From Cronobacter sakazakii (GTDB lineage Bacteria > Pseudomonadota > Gammaproteobacteria > Enterobacterales > Enterobacteriaceae), in the NCBI RefSeq assembly GCF_000982825.1, contig NZ_CP011048.1, positions 1 through 64,000 of the forward strand: 64,000 nucleotides of DNA. Reading direction: 5' to 3'. Numbering within the stretch: the stretch's first letter is position 1; each line of letters starts with the position of its first letter. Shown piece after piece: positions 6,376 to 14,850 of this stretch. Below the pieces are notes generated by a model. The model was not told where the DNA came from, searched no databases, and saw nothing but the letters and a program-made list of their open reading frames with translations. The translations under genes and the position numbers were made by a program.

Positions 6376-9066
6376 TCAGAACCACTGTCCAAATTTGCGG
6401 ATGTACAGCCGTTTCATGCCCTGCACGACCACGCAATAGGTGAAAAGAATCCCCACCAGCCACGGGAAATAGCTCAACGGCAAGGGCACCAGCCCAATCA
6501 TATGGCCGAGCGGCGAGAACGGAATGGCGATGCCGACTGCCATCACGATCCCTGTGGTTATCAGCACCGGCAGCGCGGCGCGGCTCTGAATAAACGGGAT
6601 TTTCCGGGTGCGCAGCATATGCACCACCAGCGTCTGCGACAGCAGCCCTTCCACAAACCACCCGGACTGAAAAAGCGACTGCGCCGCAGGTGAATTGGCG
6701 GCAAACACAAACCACATCACCGCAAAGGTCGCCATATCGAACAGTGACGATGTCGGCCCCATCCAGATCATAAAGCGCTTAATATTCTGCGCATCCCATT
6801 TACGCGGCTGACGCAGAAACGCCTTATCCATGCGATCCCACGGCAGCGAGAGCTGCGAAATGTCATACATCAGGTTCTGCACCAGCAGATGAATGGCGAG
6901 CATCGGCAGGAACGGCAGAAACGCGCTCGCCACCAGCACCGAAAAAACATTGCCGAAGTTAGAGCTGGCGGTCATGTTCAGGTATTTGATGATATTGCCG
7001 AAGGTCTCGCGCCCGGTCAGCACGCCCTGCTCCAGCACCATCAGATCTTTTTCCAGCAAAATGATATCCGACGACTCTTTGGCGATATCCGCCGCGCTGT
7101 CGACCGAAATCCCGACATCCGCATCGCGCAGCGCCGGCGCATCATTAATGCCGTCGCCAAGGAACCCAACCGTGTGGCCGTTATTTTGCAGCGCCCGCAG
7201 AATGCGGGATTTCTGCAATGGCGTCAGCTTCGCGAAAATCGCACAGCGTTCAACCGCCGCAGCAAGCTGCGTTTCGTCCATATCGTCAATGACATCGCCC
7301 GTCAGGATCTCGCGGCGGTTGATCCCTACCTGCTCGCAGATGCAGGCCGCCACCAGCGGGTTATCCCCGGTCAGCACCTTCACGGTAACGCCGTGCTCAT
7401 GGAGCGCGGAAATCGCCTGCGCAGCGCTCGCTTTTGGCGGATCGAGAAACGTCAGCATCCCTTCGATAATCAGCCCGTTTTCGTCCGCCACGCAGAGGGG
7501 ATGATCAAGCCCGGTCTGTGGCAGTTCGCGTGTCGCCACCACCAGCACCCGAAAGCCCTGCGCGTTGTACTGGCGCGTTAAGCGCAGGTACGCGTCGCGG
7601 CGCGCGTCATCAAGCGCGTAAACCGTGTCGCCCTCGCGGATATACGTCGAGACAGAGAGCATCTCTTCAACGGCACCCTTGCAGATAAGCGTCTGCTGAT
7701 GCTCGCCATACCCTTCCACCACCACAGAAACGCGGCGGCGTACAAAATCAAACGGCAGCTCGTCAATTTTGAAATAGCCGGATTGTATCGATGGTGAAAG
7801 CGCGGCCTGCCCGGACGCCAGTACCGCCTTGTCCATCAGGTTTTGCGAGCCGCTCAGGTTGACGCTGTTCAGCCAGGCAAGTGTGAGCACATGCAGGCTG
7901 TCGCGGCCGTGGCAGTCGAGATGCTTTTCAAGAACAATCGAGTCCTGGGTGAGCGTGCCGGTTTTATCGGTACAGAGCACATCCATCGCGCCAAAATTCT
8001 GTATGGCGTTCAGGCGCTTCACAATCACCTTGCGACGGGCCATCACAATCGCGCCTTTCGCCAGATTAGAGCTGACAATCATCGGCAGCATTTCTGGCGT
8101 CAGCCCCACCGCGACGGCCAGCGCGAAAAACGTGGCGTCCAGCCAGTCGCCTTTGGTGAAGCCGTTGATGAGCAGCACCACCGGCACCATCACCAGCATA
8201 AAGCGGATCAGCAGCCAGCTGACGCTGTTCACGCCTTTATCAAACGCCGTCTGGGTGCGGTTACCGACGAGCGATTTCGCAAGCGATCCGAAATACGTTT
8301 TCGCGCCGGTCACCACCACCACGCCGCAGGCGGTGCCGCTCGCGACATTGGTGCCCATCAGACAGATATTGCCCCGCTCCAGCAGGCTGGCGCTGTCGTC
8401 AGGGATATCATCTGCGCTTACGCCTTTCCCCTGCACATGGCCGGTGACGTCATATTTTTCCACCGGCAGCGACTCGCCGCTCAGTATCGCCTGGCTGATA
8501 AACAGATCCCGTGAGGCAATGAGCCGTAAATCCGCCGGGATCAGGTCGCCCGCCGAGAGGTACACGATATCGCCCGGCACCAGTTCCTCGACGGGGATTT
8601 CGCGTTTCTCGCCGTCACGGTTGCTGACGGTACGACGCAGCACGGTTGCCGTCGTGCTTACCATCGATTTCAGCGCCTGCGCGGCTTTATTGGTGCGAAA
8701 CTCCTGCCAGAAGCGCAATAAGCCGCTCAGCAACACCATCGTCACAATGATAATAACGCCGGTCAGATCGGTCTCCTGCCCTGCGCGCAGCGGATACCAG
8801 TAATCGGTAAAGAAACTGATCAGCGCCAGCGCCATCAGCACATAGATAAACGGGTTATTGAACGCCTGAACCAGTTGCACCAGCGCGGGCGGCGCGTTGT
8901 CATGCGCCACGGCATTCGGGCCGTAAGCGGCAAGGCGCGCCTGCGCCTCTTTTTCCAGCAGTCCTTTTTCGCTGCTTTCCAGCCGCGCTAATGTCTCCTG
9001 GTGGCGCTCTGCTGACGCCATTTCGATGCAAAACGTCGCCGCCTGTTTTTTTGCGGCATTATTCAT
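6376..9066 (-). CDS. mgtB: Magnesium-importing P-type ATPase MgtB
   Basis: This P3B-type inner-membrane Mg2+ importer of about 896 residues matches Salmonella MgtB (rather than MgtA) along almost its whole length, including the C-terminal GMKRLYIRKFGQWF. Visible P-type motifs are LSGESLPVEK (actuator domain), CTDKTGTLTQ with the phosphorylated aspartate near residue 367, TGDNPLVAA and FLGDGINDAPALRDADVG (hinge). Membrane segments flank these in the usual order. The ATG at 9066 fits the family start; a longer frame reaches into IS1 through a TTG but is not needed. IS1 begins 22 bp upstream, so the native leader, any PhoP box and the mgtC gene that precedes mgtB in Salmonella are absent. The ribosome site is poor. 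Confidence 0.93.
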   Translation of the reverse strand: MNNAAKKQAATFCIEMASAERHQETLARLESSEKGLLEKEAQARLAAYGPNAVAHDNAPPALVQLVQAFNNPFIYVLMALALISFFTDYWYPLRAGQETDLTGVIIIVTMVLLSGLLRFWQEFRTNKAAQALKSMVSTTATVLRRTVSNRDGEKREIPVEELVPGDIVYLSAGDLIPADLRLIASRDLFISQAILSGESLPVEKYDVTGHVQGKGVSADDIPDDSASLLERGNICLMGTNVASGTACGVVVVTGAKTYFGSLAKSLVGNRTQTAFDKGVNSVSWLLIRFMLVMVPVVLLINGFTKGDWLDATFFALAVAVGLTPEMLPMIVSSNLAKGAIVMARRKVIVKRLNAIQNFGAMDVLCTDKTGTLTQDSIVLEKHLDCHGRDSLHVLTLAWLNSVNLSGSQNLMDKAVLASGQAALSPSIQSGYFKIDELPFDFVRRRVSVVVEGYGEHQQTLICKGAVEEMLSVSTYIREGDTVYALDDARRDAYLRLTRQYNAQGFRVLVVATRELPQTGLDHPLCVADENGLIIEGMLTFLDPPKASAAQAISALHEHGVTVKVLTGDNPLVAACICEQVGINRREILTGDVIDDMDETQLAAAVERCAIFAKLTPLQKSRILRALQNNGHTVGFLGDGINDAPALRDADVGISVDSAADIAKESSDIILLEKDLMVLEQGVLTGRETFGNIIKYLNMTASSNFGNVFSVLVASAFLPFLPMLAIHLLVQNLMYDISQLSLPWDRMDKAFLRQPRKWDAQNIKRFMIWMGPTSSLFDMATFAVMWFVFAANSPAAQSLFQSGWFVEGLLSQTLVVHMLRTRKIPFIQSRAALPVLITTGIVMAVGIAIPFSPLGHMIGLVPLPLSYFPWLVGILFTYCVVVQGMKRLYIRKFGQWF

Positions 9067-9103
9067 TTTTCTGGAATTGTACTTTGCCGGTAATGACTCC
9101 AAC

Positions 9104-9607
9104 TTATTGATAGTGTTTTATGTTCAGATAATGCCCGATGACTTTGTCATGCAGCTCCACCGATTTTGAGAACGACAGCGACTTCCGTCCCAGCCGTGCC
9201 AGGTGCTGCCTCAGATTCAGGTTATGCCGCTCAATTCGCTGCGTATATCGCTTGCTGATTACGTGCAGCTTTCCCTTCAGGCGGGATTCATACAGCGGCC
9301 AGCCATCCGTCATCCATATCACCACGTCAAAGGGTGACAGCAGGCTCATAAGACGCCCCAGCGTCGCCATAGTGCGTTCACCGAATACGTGCGCAACAAC
9401 CGTCTTCCGGAGCCTGTCATACGCGTAAAACAGCCAGCGCTGGCGCGATTTAGCCCCGACGTATCCCCACTGTTCGTCCATTTCCGCGCAGACGATGACG
9501 TCACTGCCCGGCTGTATGCGCGAGGTTACCGACTGCGGCCTGAGTTTTTTAAATGGCGGAAAATCGTGTTGAGGCCAACGCCCATAATGCGGGCGGTTGC
9601 CCGGCAT
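9104..9607 (-). CDS. insB: IS1 transposase catalytic part InsB
   Basis: This 167-residue frame encodes the catalytic portion of IS1 transposase, with the IVCAEMDEQWGYV and VIWMTDGWPLY segments that supply the DDE-type acidic residues and the IERHNLNLRQH segment. It is normally made only as an InsAB' fusion by -1 frameshifting on the A6C heptamer (minus strand, 9544-9550). The upstream part of the frame overlaps insA. Both the frame and the slippery site are intact, so the element should be active. Confidence 0.95.
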   Translation of the reverse strand: MPGNRPHYGRWPQHDFPPFKKLRPQSVTSRIQPGSDVIVCAEMDEQWGYVGAKSRQRWLFYAYDRLRKTVVAHVFGERTMATLGRLMSLLSPFDVVIWMTDGWPLYESRLKGKLHVISKRYTQRIERHNLNLRQHLARLGRKSLSFSKSVELHDKVIGHYLNIKHYQ

Positions 9608-9801
9608 CCAACGCCATTCATGGCCATATCAATGATTTTCTGGTGCGTACCGGGTTGAGAAGCGGTGTAAGTGAACTGCAGTTGCCATGTTTTACGGCAG
9701 TGAGAGCAGAGATAGCGCTGATGTCCGGCGGTGCTTTTGCCGTTACGCACCACCCCGTCAGTAGCTGAACAGGAGGGACAGCTGATAGAAACAGAAGCCA
9801 C
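9526..9801 (-). CDS. insA: IS1 regulator InsA
   Basis: InsA is the 91-residue DNA-binding protein of IS1. It has an N-terminal zinc-finger-like CPSC...CSHC pair of cysteine motifs and a C-terminal helix-turn-helix (ATARIMGVGLNTIFRHL). It binds the terminal inverted repeats and represses transposition unless read through into insB. The sequence differs from common IS1R at one visible residue (NTIF in place of NTIL). It is intact. Confidence 0.95.
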   Translation of the reverse strand: MASVSISCPSCSATDGVVRNGKSTAGHQRYLCSHCRKTWQLQFTYTASQPGTHQKIIDMAMNGVGCRATARIMGVGLNTIFRHLKNSGRSR

Positions 9802-9973
9802 TGGAGCACCTCAAAAACACCATCATACACTAAATCAGTAAGTTGGCAGCATCACCCAATATTTCTGCCGGTAAAGAATTTGCTTATGGCACTTACCCGC
9901 TACCGCTACGCTTCGGGCGTTTCACTTTATTTTGTGGCTTTATTATTCGCGGGCTAATAAAATCGCGTGATGT

Positions 9974-10009
9974 TATATTGCGCCAGCGCCGATCGCCTGG
10001 CGCAATATA
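9974..10009. terminator. Long inverted repeat downstream of the MFS gene
   Basis: A 13-bp perfect stem (TATATTGCGCCAG, 9974-9986, with its complement at 9997-10009) and 10-nt loop lie directly after the MFS stop codon. No strong T-run follows on the minus strand. It is a likely transcript end or stabilising hairpin. The rest of 9857-10011 shows no gene. Confidence 0.55.
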
Positions 10010-10011
10010 GG

Positions 10012-11220
10012 CTAATAACGGTTTAATGACGCCGCCGCTCGCCGCTTTTCAGCCAGCAGCGCTATCATTGCGACGACCAGCGGCACCAGCGAGCACCACA
10101 GCACGGCGTTCCAGCCCACCAGCGTCAGCAGGGCACCAGAAGAAAACGAGCCCACGATCATTACGCCAAATACCACAAAATCATTCAGCGATTGCACACG
10201 GTTTTTCTCCTCCGGGCGGTGATAGTCAAGGATTTGGGCCGACGCACCGGTAAAACCGAAATTCCAGCCAACACCGAGTAAAATCAGCAGCAGCCAGTAG
10301 TGCCCGACCGCCGTTCCGGCAAGGCCCGCTGCGACAGAAAGCGCCGAGATCGCAAGCCCCAGTGCGGCGATGCGCGTGGCACCAAAACGGGTAATCAGCT
10401 TGCCGGTAAAGAAACCCGGCGCGTACATGGCAATGACATGCCACTGAATGCCCAGATTCGCATCCTGGAGTGAAAGGCCATGCATATGCATCGACAGCGG
10501 CGTGGCGGTCATCAGAAAATTCATCACCATATACGCCACCGCGCCGCTGAATACGGTGCGGCTGAAGCCCGGCTGGCGCACGATGTCACGAAGCGGTCGT
10601 CCGCGTACCTGATGTTCAGACGCGACCGGATCGGGCGCTTTTACGCCCCAGAGCACCACCGCGGACACCGCCGCCACCAGCGCCTGGGCAAGGTATGTGG
10701 CGGCAAAGGTATAGGGCGGCCAGAGATCCATCGTGCCGTTGACCAGCATCGGGCCGACAATGCCTGCCGCCACGCCGCCGCCCATCACCAGCGACAGCGC
10801 CCTCGCCCGCCGTTCGCGCGCCACGCCATCGGTGGCCGCGAAGCGAAATGACACCGCGACGGCGGCATACGCGCCACTCATAAACCCGGCGATGCAAAAG
10901 AGCCAGAAGGAGCCGGTCACCACGGCAAAGGCAGCGGTCAACCCGGTCAGCACGCCCGTACTGGTACCTGCCATAAACGCCGCGCGGCGGCCATAACGGC
11001 GGGCAAGCGCGCCAAAAGGCAGGATCAATGCCGCCATCCCGACGACGAAAATCGTCAGCGGCAGCGTCGCCAGCGCCTTATCGGGTGCCATCACGTCACC
11101 GACAATCGCCCCGGTCGCGTAAAACACCACCGAATTCGCGCCCGCGAGCGCCTGGGCCGTCGCCAGCCGAAAAATATTCCTGTTCTGCTGCCCGACAGGC
11201 AGGGTGACTTCCGCACGCAT
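10012..11220 (-). CDS. MFS transporter
   Basis: This is a 402-residue inner-membrane protein with about 12 hydrophobic helices. It has the major-facilitator loop 2-3 motif in degenerate form (GALARRYGRRAAFMAG) and a weaker repeat of it at the start of the second half (GKLITRFGATRIAALG). The length and the two 6-helix halves fit drug/metabolite proton antiporters or small-molecule permeases of enterobacteria. The substrate cannot be assigned. It is divergent from the GNAT gene across about 290 bp, so the two may share regulation, and no regulator gene is adjacent. Confidence 0.8.
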   Translation of the reverse strand: MRAEVTLPVGQQNRNIFRLATAQALAGANSVVFYATGAIVGDVMAPDKALATLPLTIFVVGMAALILPFGALARRYGRRAAFMAGTSTGVLTGLTAAFAVVTGSFWLFCIAGFMSGAYAAVAVSFRFAATDGVARERRARALSLVMGGGVAAGIVGPMLVNGTMDLWPPYTFAATYLAQALVAAVSAVVLWGVKAPDPVASEHQVRGRPLRDIVRQPGFSRTVFSGAVAYMVMNFLMTATPLSMHMHGLSLQDANLGIQWHVIAMYAPGFFTGKLITRFGATRIAALGLAISALSVAAGLAGTAVGHYWLLLILLGVGWNFGFTGASAQILDYHRPEEKNRVQSLNDFVVFGVMIVGSFSSGALLTLVGWNAVLWCSLVPLVVAMIALLAEKRRAAASLNRY

Positions 11221-11513
11221 TACTACTCCTTTCGTCGTGGTCGCGAGGCGACACGCATGATGACAGGGAACCGGTAGCGGCCAGTCCCTGTTTCGCCCGA
11301 TATATCTTTACACTTTAACCATAAACTATTTTTTGAAGGCCGTTCAGACACTTAACACGAGCCGCCGAAAAATCTCCAGAAAACCAGACCGGCGGATTAT
11401 TCGACTGGTCAACTCTCCTTAGGCGTTATCTTTTTCCTTATGACCAGACGGTGAGTCGTTCTGTATCCGCATCTGCGCTATAACAGAGGCGGCGCAATTT
11501 TGAGGAAATACGT
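11221..11513. promoter_or_regulatory. Divergent promoter region with repeated CCAGAC elements
   Basis: This non-coding 293 bp separates the divergent MFS and GNAT genes. It contains ACCAGAC at 11383-11389 and 11443-11449 and the inverted variant GACTGGT at 11404-11410, the last two forming a near-palindrome around 29 bp. Such repeats can be operators, but the regulator is unknown and this is a weak call. Confidence 0.3.
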
Positions 11514-12044
11514 ATGTTTGCAGAGACGGCGCGTCTGCGGCTGCGGCCGGTCACAGAGAGCGATGTGGACGATTTATTCCGGATTTACGGCTCTCCGGCG
11601 ACCAACACCTTTAACCCGGCGGGGCCGTACCCCAACCGCGCGCACGCGGAAGGTGTGATGGCTCGCTGGCTGACGCACTGGCAGGCTTATGGTTTTGGGA
11701 ACTGGCGCATCGCGTTAACCACCGCGCCCGATGAGACCATCGGTTTTGGCGGGTTGAGCCTGCGCCGCTATGCGGACGTGGAAATGAATAATCTCGGCTA
11801 CCGTTTTGCAACGCAGGCGTGGGGACAGGGGCTGGCGACAGAGTTCGCCCGCTTCGCCGTTCGCTATGGGTTTGAAGATCTGGCGCTTGAGGCAGTCTCT
11901 GCGGTAGTGCGCAGCAATCATCTGGCATCTCGCAAAGTGCTGACGCACGCAGGATTGCGCTACGTGCGTGAGATCCATGATGTCGATAACGCGCCGCCGA
12001 GCCTGCTGTACACTCTGGCTCACGACGAGTGGCGCGCGTTGTAA
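11514..12044 (+). CDS. GNAT-family N-acetyltransferase (RimJ/RimL type)
   Basis: This is a 176-residue cytosolic acetyltransferase. It starts with the typical TARLRLRPVTESDVDDLF strand-helix, has an IGFGGLSLRR beta-strand-4 region, the acetyl-CoA pyrophosphate loop as RFATQAWGQGLATEFAR (a Q/R-x-x-G-x-G/A form), and ends with NHLASRKVLTHAGLRYV, characteristic of the RimJ/RimL subgroup that acetylates protein N-termini, antibiotics or small amines. A GAGGAA ribosome site precedes the ATG. It converges on the 371-codon gene, leaving only 4 bp between the stops. The substrate is unknown. Confidence 0.85.
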   Translation: MFAETARLRLRPVTESDVDDLFRIYGSPATNTFNPAGPYPNRAHAEGVMARWLTHWQAYGFGNWRIALTTAPDETIGFGGLSLRRYADVEMNNLGYRFATQAWGQGLATEFARFAVRYGFEDLALEAVSAVVRSNHLASRKVLTHAGLRYVREIHDVDNAPPSLLYTLAHDEWRAL

Positions 12045-12048
12045 GCCT

Positions 12049-13107
12049 TCACCCGGCGGCGTCGACCGGGTTTTCCGTGCCGTTAAGGACATTCTCAAGA
12101 TACGTCGTCTGTCCGTGGCGGCGCAGGTAAGCCGTGACCTCACGCGCCCAGCCTTCGCCGTTGCCGAGCGTGGCGCGGCTGTGCGTTTCGGCGTAAAGGT
12201 AACGCCGGTCCCACAGATTAATTAACGTCTGATTAATGCCATCAATATTGCAGCCCGGATTGTTCGCCTGCTGTAACGCCAGCGCCCGCTGCACCCGCTC
12301 GCGCTGCGCCTCGTCCGCCGGGAACTCCCGCTCGGCGTATTCGCTCAGCACCAGGAATGACGGCGGGATCCCCTCTTCCATCGCGGCGTGCAGGCGATAA
12401 TGGCCGTCCAGCACGATATAAGACGCCAGCCCGGCGACATACCAGACCAGCACCGGCGGCAGCGCGCCCTCGCGGCATTTTTTACGCCACCACTTAAGAC
12501 GCCCGGCGTGCGGATCAACCGGATAACGGCCCATCAGCAGATGACCGCCCCACCACCAGTCCACCAGCCGGACGTGCTCCGGGTCAGTGAGCGAGCGAAA
12601 ATCTTCGCCATAAAGCGCCCAGTCCACCCCCCAGTCGCCTGCGCTGGGGGGCGTTTTGAAATACCACTGGTCGATGTCGGGCGTGGTGTTGCGCAGGTAT
12701 GACGACTGGCGTTTCGCGGGCAGCATCGGGCGCAACAGCCAGTCGCGCGGCGCCAGCAGCGGCGCGGGAGAGTCCATCAGCTGACGCGCGAAATAGCGGC
12801 ACCACTCGCCCGTCCACGCGCCGTCACCCTTGCGTTTGATGGCTTCAATGTCCTCAGATCGCACCGGCGGCAGCAGATTTTGCTGATCGGGATGCTCACG
12901 GTTGGTGACGAGCCAGACGCCGGAATAATCTTTCAGCATCGAAGCCCAGAAAAGCGTTTCGCCGCGCAGCTGCAACGCCATGCGTCCGTGATGTCCGCTC
13001 AGCATCTCCAGCGCCAGGCTTGGGGGCGTTTCGCCCTTTACCGTCAGCGCAAGCCCCAGCCAGGCGTCGTTACGATCGTGTAAATCTTTCCACCAGTAGT
13101 GTGTCAT
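12049..13107 (-). CDS. Uncharacterised protein with a ParB-like DGHYRL motif
   Basis: I do not recognise this 352-residue protein as a named family. The start is placed at the ATG at 13107 because it has an AGGAAG ribosome site; an in-frame ATG at 13164 has none. There is no signal peptide or membrane segment and it is rich in tryptophan. Near the middle, VWYVAGLASYIVLDGHYRLHAA resembles the core of ParB/sulfiredoxin-fold proteins (G-x-H-R-x-x-A-A preceded by a hydrophobic strand), and the following residues are a short strand as in that fold. The N-terminal 150 residues read like a sensing or scaffold domain. It is a single gene with a divergent neighbour upstream. The function is unknown and the ParB-like reading is a hint only. 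Confidence 0.65.
   Translation of the reverse strand: MTHYWWKDLHDRNDAWLGLALTVKGETPPSLALEMLSGHHGRMALQLRGETLFWASMLKDYSGVWLVTNREHPDQQNLLPPVRSEDIEAIKRKGDGAWTGEWCRYFARQLMDSPAPLLAPRDWLLRPMLPAKRQSSYLRNTTPDIDQWYFKTPPSAGDWGVDWALYGEDFRSLTDPEHVRLVDWWWGGHLLMGRYPVDPHAGRLKWWRKKCREGALPPVLVWYVAGLASYIVLDGHYRLHAAMEEGIPPSFLVLSEYAEREFPADEAQRERVQRALALQQANNPGCNIDGINQTLINLWDRRYLYAETHSRATLGNGEGWAREVTAYLRRHGQTTYLENVLNGTENPVDAAG
12051..12074 (+). terminator. Possible terminator of the GNAT gene
   Basis: A 6-bp stem (ACCCGG 12051-12056 with CCGGGT 12066-12071) is followed by TTTT and starts 7 bp past the GNAT stop. It lies inside the last codons of the converging gene. Confidence 0.4.
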
Positions 13108-13195
13108 TTGAGCTTCCTGCATGTGTACTAAGAGACAGTGTACGGCACAGGGCAGCGAGGGCAAAACCGTTGTGAAAGGAAAAACAGAGAGGAGA

Positions 13196-13217
13196 ACCCG
13201 CGGCGCGTGCCGCGGGT
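13196..13217 (-). terminator. Intrinsic terminator of the four-repeat membrane protein gene
   Basis: A 9-bp GC-rich stem (13196-13204 with 13209-13217, loop GCGT) is followed on the minus strand by a T/C-rich tract that includes five consecutive T residues. It starts 14 bp past the stop codon. Confidence 0.65.
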
Positions 13218-13230
13218 AACAAGGAAAAAC

Positions 13231-13998
13231 TCAGAATACCGGCGCGCGTTTTTTCAGCGCTGCGCGATGCGGGAAGACCCACAGGCAGACCAGAATCATT
13301 CCTACCAGTGTGGCAGATGCGCCGTAACGGCTGAGCTCAAGGCCGCCTTTGGCGATGGGTTTATCGAGGAAATCGCCCACTACCGCGCCGAGCGGACGGG
13401 TGAGGATAAATGCGGCCCAGAACAGCACGGTGCGCGAAATCGAGGTAAAGCGGCTCGCGAGCCAGATAACCGCCAGTGCGCCCACGAACAGCAGGATACC
13501 GCCGTCATAACCGAAGCCTTCACTGTCTGCTGTCCAGTCGCCGAGCGCCGTGCCAAGCGTCTGGGAGAACATAATCGTCACCCAGTAGAAGCTTTCGGTA
13601 CGCACGCTGTTAACCGAATCCACGGCAATGGTGCCGCATGTCACGCGCCAGACCAGCAGCGAAAGCACCAGCAAACTGCTCAACAACACCGTACCGCCGA
13701 GATAACCGATACCTAATGAGCGGTCGGCGAAATCTGCAAGCGTGGTGCCGACCGTCGTGGTGGCGACCACCGTGAACCAGTAGATCCACTTATTAAAACT
13801 GTGATGGCGGATTTGCACGACCACCGCTGCGAGGAAGATCGCCGCGAAGATGAGCGTGCCGGTGAGATAACCGAGATCCATGGACATCGTGACCGCGTCG
13901 CCGCCGGTTTCACCCAGCGTGGTCGCGGCGATTTTCGTCAGCCAGAACGCGGCGGTGACGGCAGGAACTTTACTGAGCGTAGAGGTAGTGTTTTGCAT
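13231..13998 (-). CDS. COG4705-type membrane protein with four internal repeats
   Basis: This is a 255-residue inner-membrane protein made of four similar helix pairs. Each carries a T-x-x-G-x-x-x-x-D signature: KIAATTLGETGGDA, VVATTTVGTTLADF, MFSQTLGTALGDW and ILTRPLGAVVGDFL. This is the pattern of the uncharacterised COG4705 membrane proteins. The conserved acidic residues buried in repeated helices suggest a transporter or ion-binding protein, but no activity is established from sequence. A GGAG ribosome site precedes the ATG. The promoter carries a PmrA box (14059-14075) with TATAAC at 14045-14050, so induction by PmrAB signals such as Fe3+, mild acid or cationic peptides is possible. Confidence 0.8.
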   Translation of the reverse strand: MQNTTSTLSKVPAVTAAFWLTKIAATTLGETGGDAVTMSMDLGYLTGTLIFAAIFLAAVVVQIRHHSFNKWIYWFTVVATTTVGTTLADFADRSLGIGYLGGTVLLSSLLVLSLLVWRVTCGTIAVDSVNSVRTESFYWVTIMFSQTLGTALGDWTADSEGFGYDGGILLFVGALAVIWLASRFTSISRTVLFWAAFILTRPLGAVVGDFLDKPIAKGGLELSRYGASATLVGMILVCLWVFPHRAALKKRAPVF

Positions 13999-14044
13999 AG
14001 AATGTGCTCCGGTACGGCCCGACAGGGGCAGGATCCAGAGTGAA

Positions 14045-14075
14045 GTTATAGGATTAATCTTAAGGAAGACTTAAG
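14045..14075 (-). promoter_or_regulatory. PmrA (BasR) box and -10 of the COG4705 gene
   Basis: CTTAAG (14059-14064), GAAGA, CTTAAG (14070-14075) is a perfect match to the PmrA direct repeat. TATAAC at 14045-14050 lies 8 bp downstream in the leftward direction, with a predicted leader of about 40 nt before the ATG at 13998. The architecture is like the box at 3459-3491. Confidence 0.55.
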
Positions 14076-14096
14076 AGCGGCGAAAGTTTTCAGCGT

Positions 14097-14714
14097 TTAT
14101 GACAGGTGTCGCAAATGGGTCGCGATGCCCCACTGAATGACGTCGCAGCGGCCGGGAACGACCCTTAAAAGCGTATAGCTCGCATTCGGCTGCGCATAGC
14201 GCGGGAAGTTATCCGGCACGCCTTCTTTAAGAACAGCCAGCGCGCCCTGAAGGATATGCCCGTGCGTCACGACGCAGCAGGTTGCGTATGAGGTTGCTGC
14301 AAGCTCATTCTGGATAAAAGTCAGCAGACGCTGCGCGGCATACGCGAGCGATTCACCGCCGGGCGGCGTAAATAACGCATCGGTTGAAAACAGCGCTTCT
14401 GCGCTGAGAGGGTAATCACGCTGCAACTGCACCCGCGACAGGCCTTCGTAATCACCAAACGCCTGCTCACGTAATAGAGGCTCAACAGAGAGTGAGCAGC
14501 GAAAATGGCTCGCGGTGGCGTTACCCATATGACGCGCGCGGCCCGCGGGAGATGTGTACACCGCGTCAACAGAGGGGAATTCGTGCGCCAGAGCAGTCAG
14601 GAGCGCTGTGGTTTCCTGCAAGCCACGCGCCGTCAGCGCGCTGTCATGATGCCCCTGAATGAGTCCGCCGCGGTTCCACGCTGTTTCGGCATGACGGATA
14701 AGGAGGAGGTTCAT
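14097..14714 (-). CDS. Histidine phosphatase family protein (phosphoglycerate-mutase-like)
   Basis: This 205-residue cytosolic enzyme belongs to the RHG/histidine phosphatase superfamily. The phospho-accepting histidine is in LLIRHAETAWN at residues 5-15, the proton donor is likely the glutamate of FGDYEGLS, and the second catalytic histidine is in VVTHGHILQG. Length and motifs fit cobalamin phosphatase/GpmB-type enzymes with small phosphoesters as substrates; the substrate is not assignable. It is a single gene, with the AT-rich decayed toxin/immunity region upstream. Confidence 0.85.
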   Translation of the reverse strand: MNLLLIRHAETAWNRGGLIQGHHDSALTARGLQETTALLTALAHEFPSVDAVYTSPAGRARHMGNATASHFRCSLSVEPLLREQAFGDYEGLSRVQLQRDYPLSAEALFSTDALFTPPGGESLAYAAQRLLTFIQNELAATSYATCCVVTHGHILQGALAVLKEGVPDNFPRYAQPNASYTLLRVVPGRCDVIQWGIATHLRHLS

Positions 14715-14850
14715 GGGATGTTACCTGCTCGATGAGATGCTTAACCACGAATAAAAACACGTATTTTTTCTAACGAAAATATAGATTGTATGATTAAACG
14801 CTCATTGAAAATAAATATTTTTGGAGAGAGCGTGAGCACATCATGAATGT

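Larger units (their letters stand above)
9089..9856 (-). mobile_element. IS1 (left copy), complete, 768 bp
   Basis: This is a complete IS1-family element with GGTAATGACTCCAACTTA at one end and the complementary GGTGATGCTGCCAACTTA at the other, and insA and insB reading leftward. It is identical as far as I can compare to the copy at 59089-59856 and in the same orientation. The 9-bp flanks differ (TACTTTGCC before, CAATATTTC after), so there is no target-site duplication. It separates mgtB from its upstream region. Confidence 0.97.

Noticed and set aside
9080..9865. Target-site duplication flanking IS1
   Set aside because: Flanks TACTTTGCC and CAATATTTC differ, as do those of the right copy; cross-pairing of inner and outer flanks also fails.
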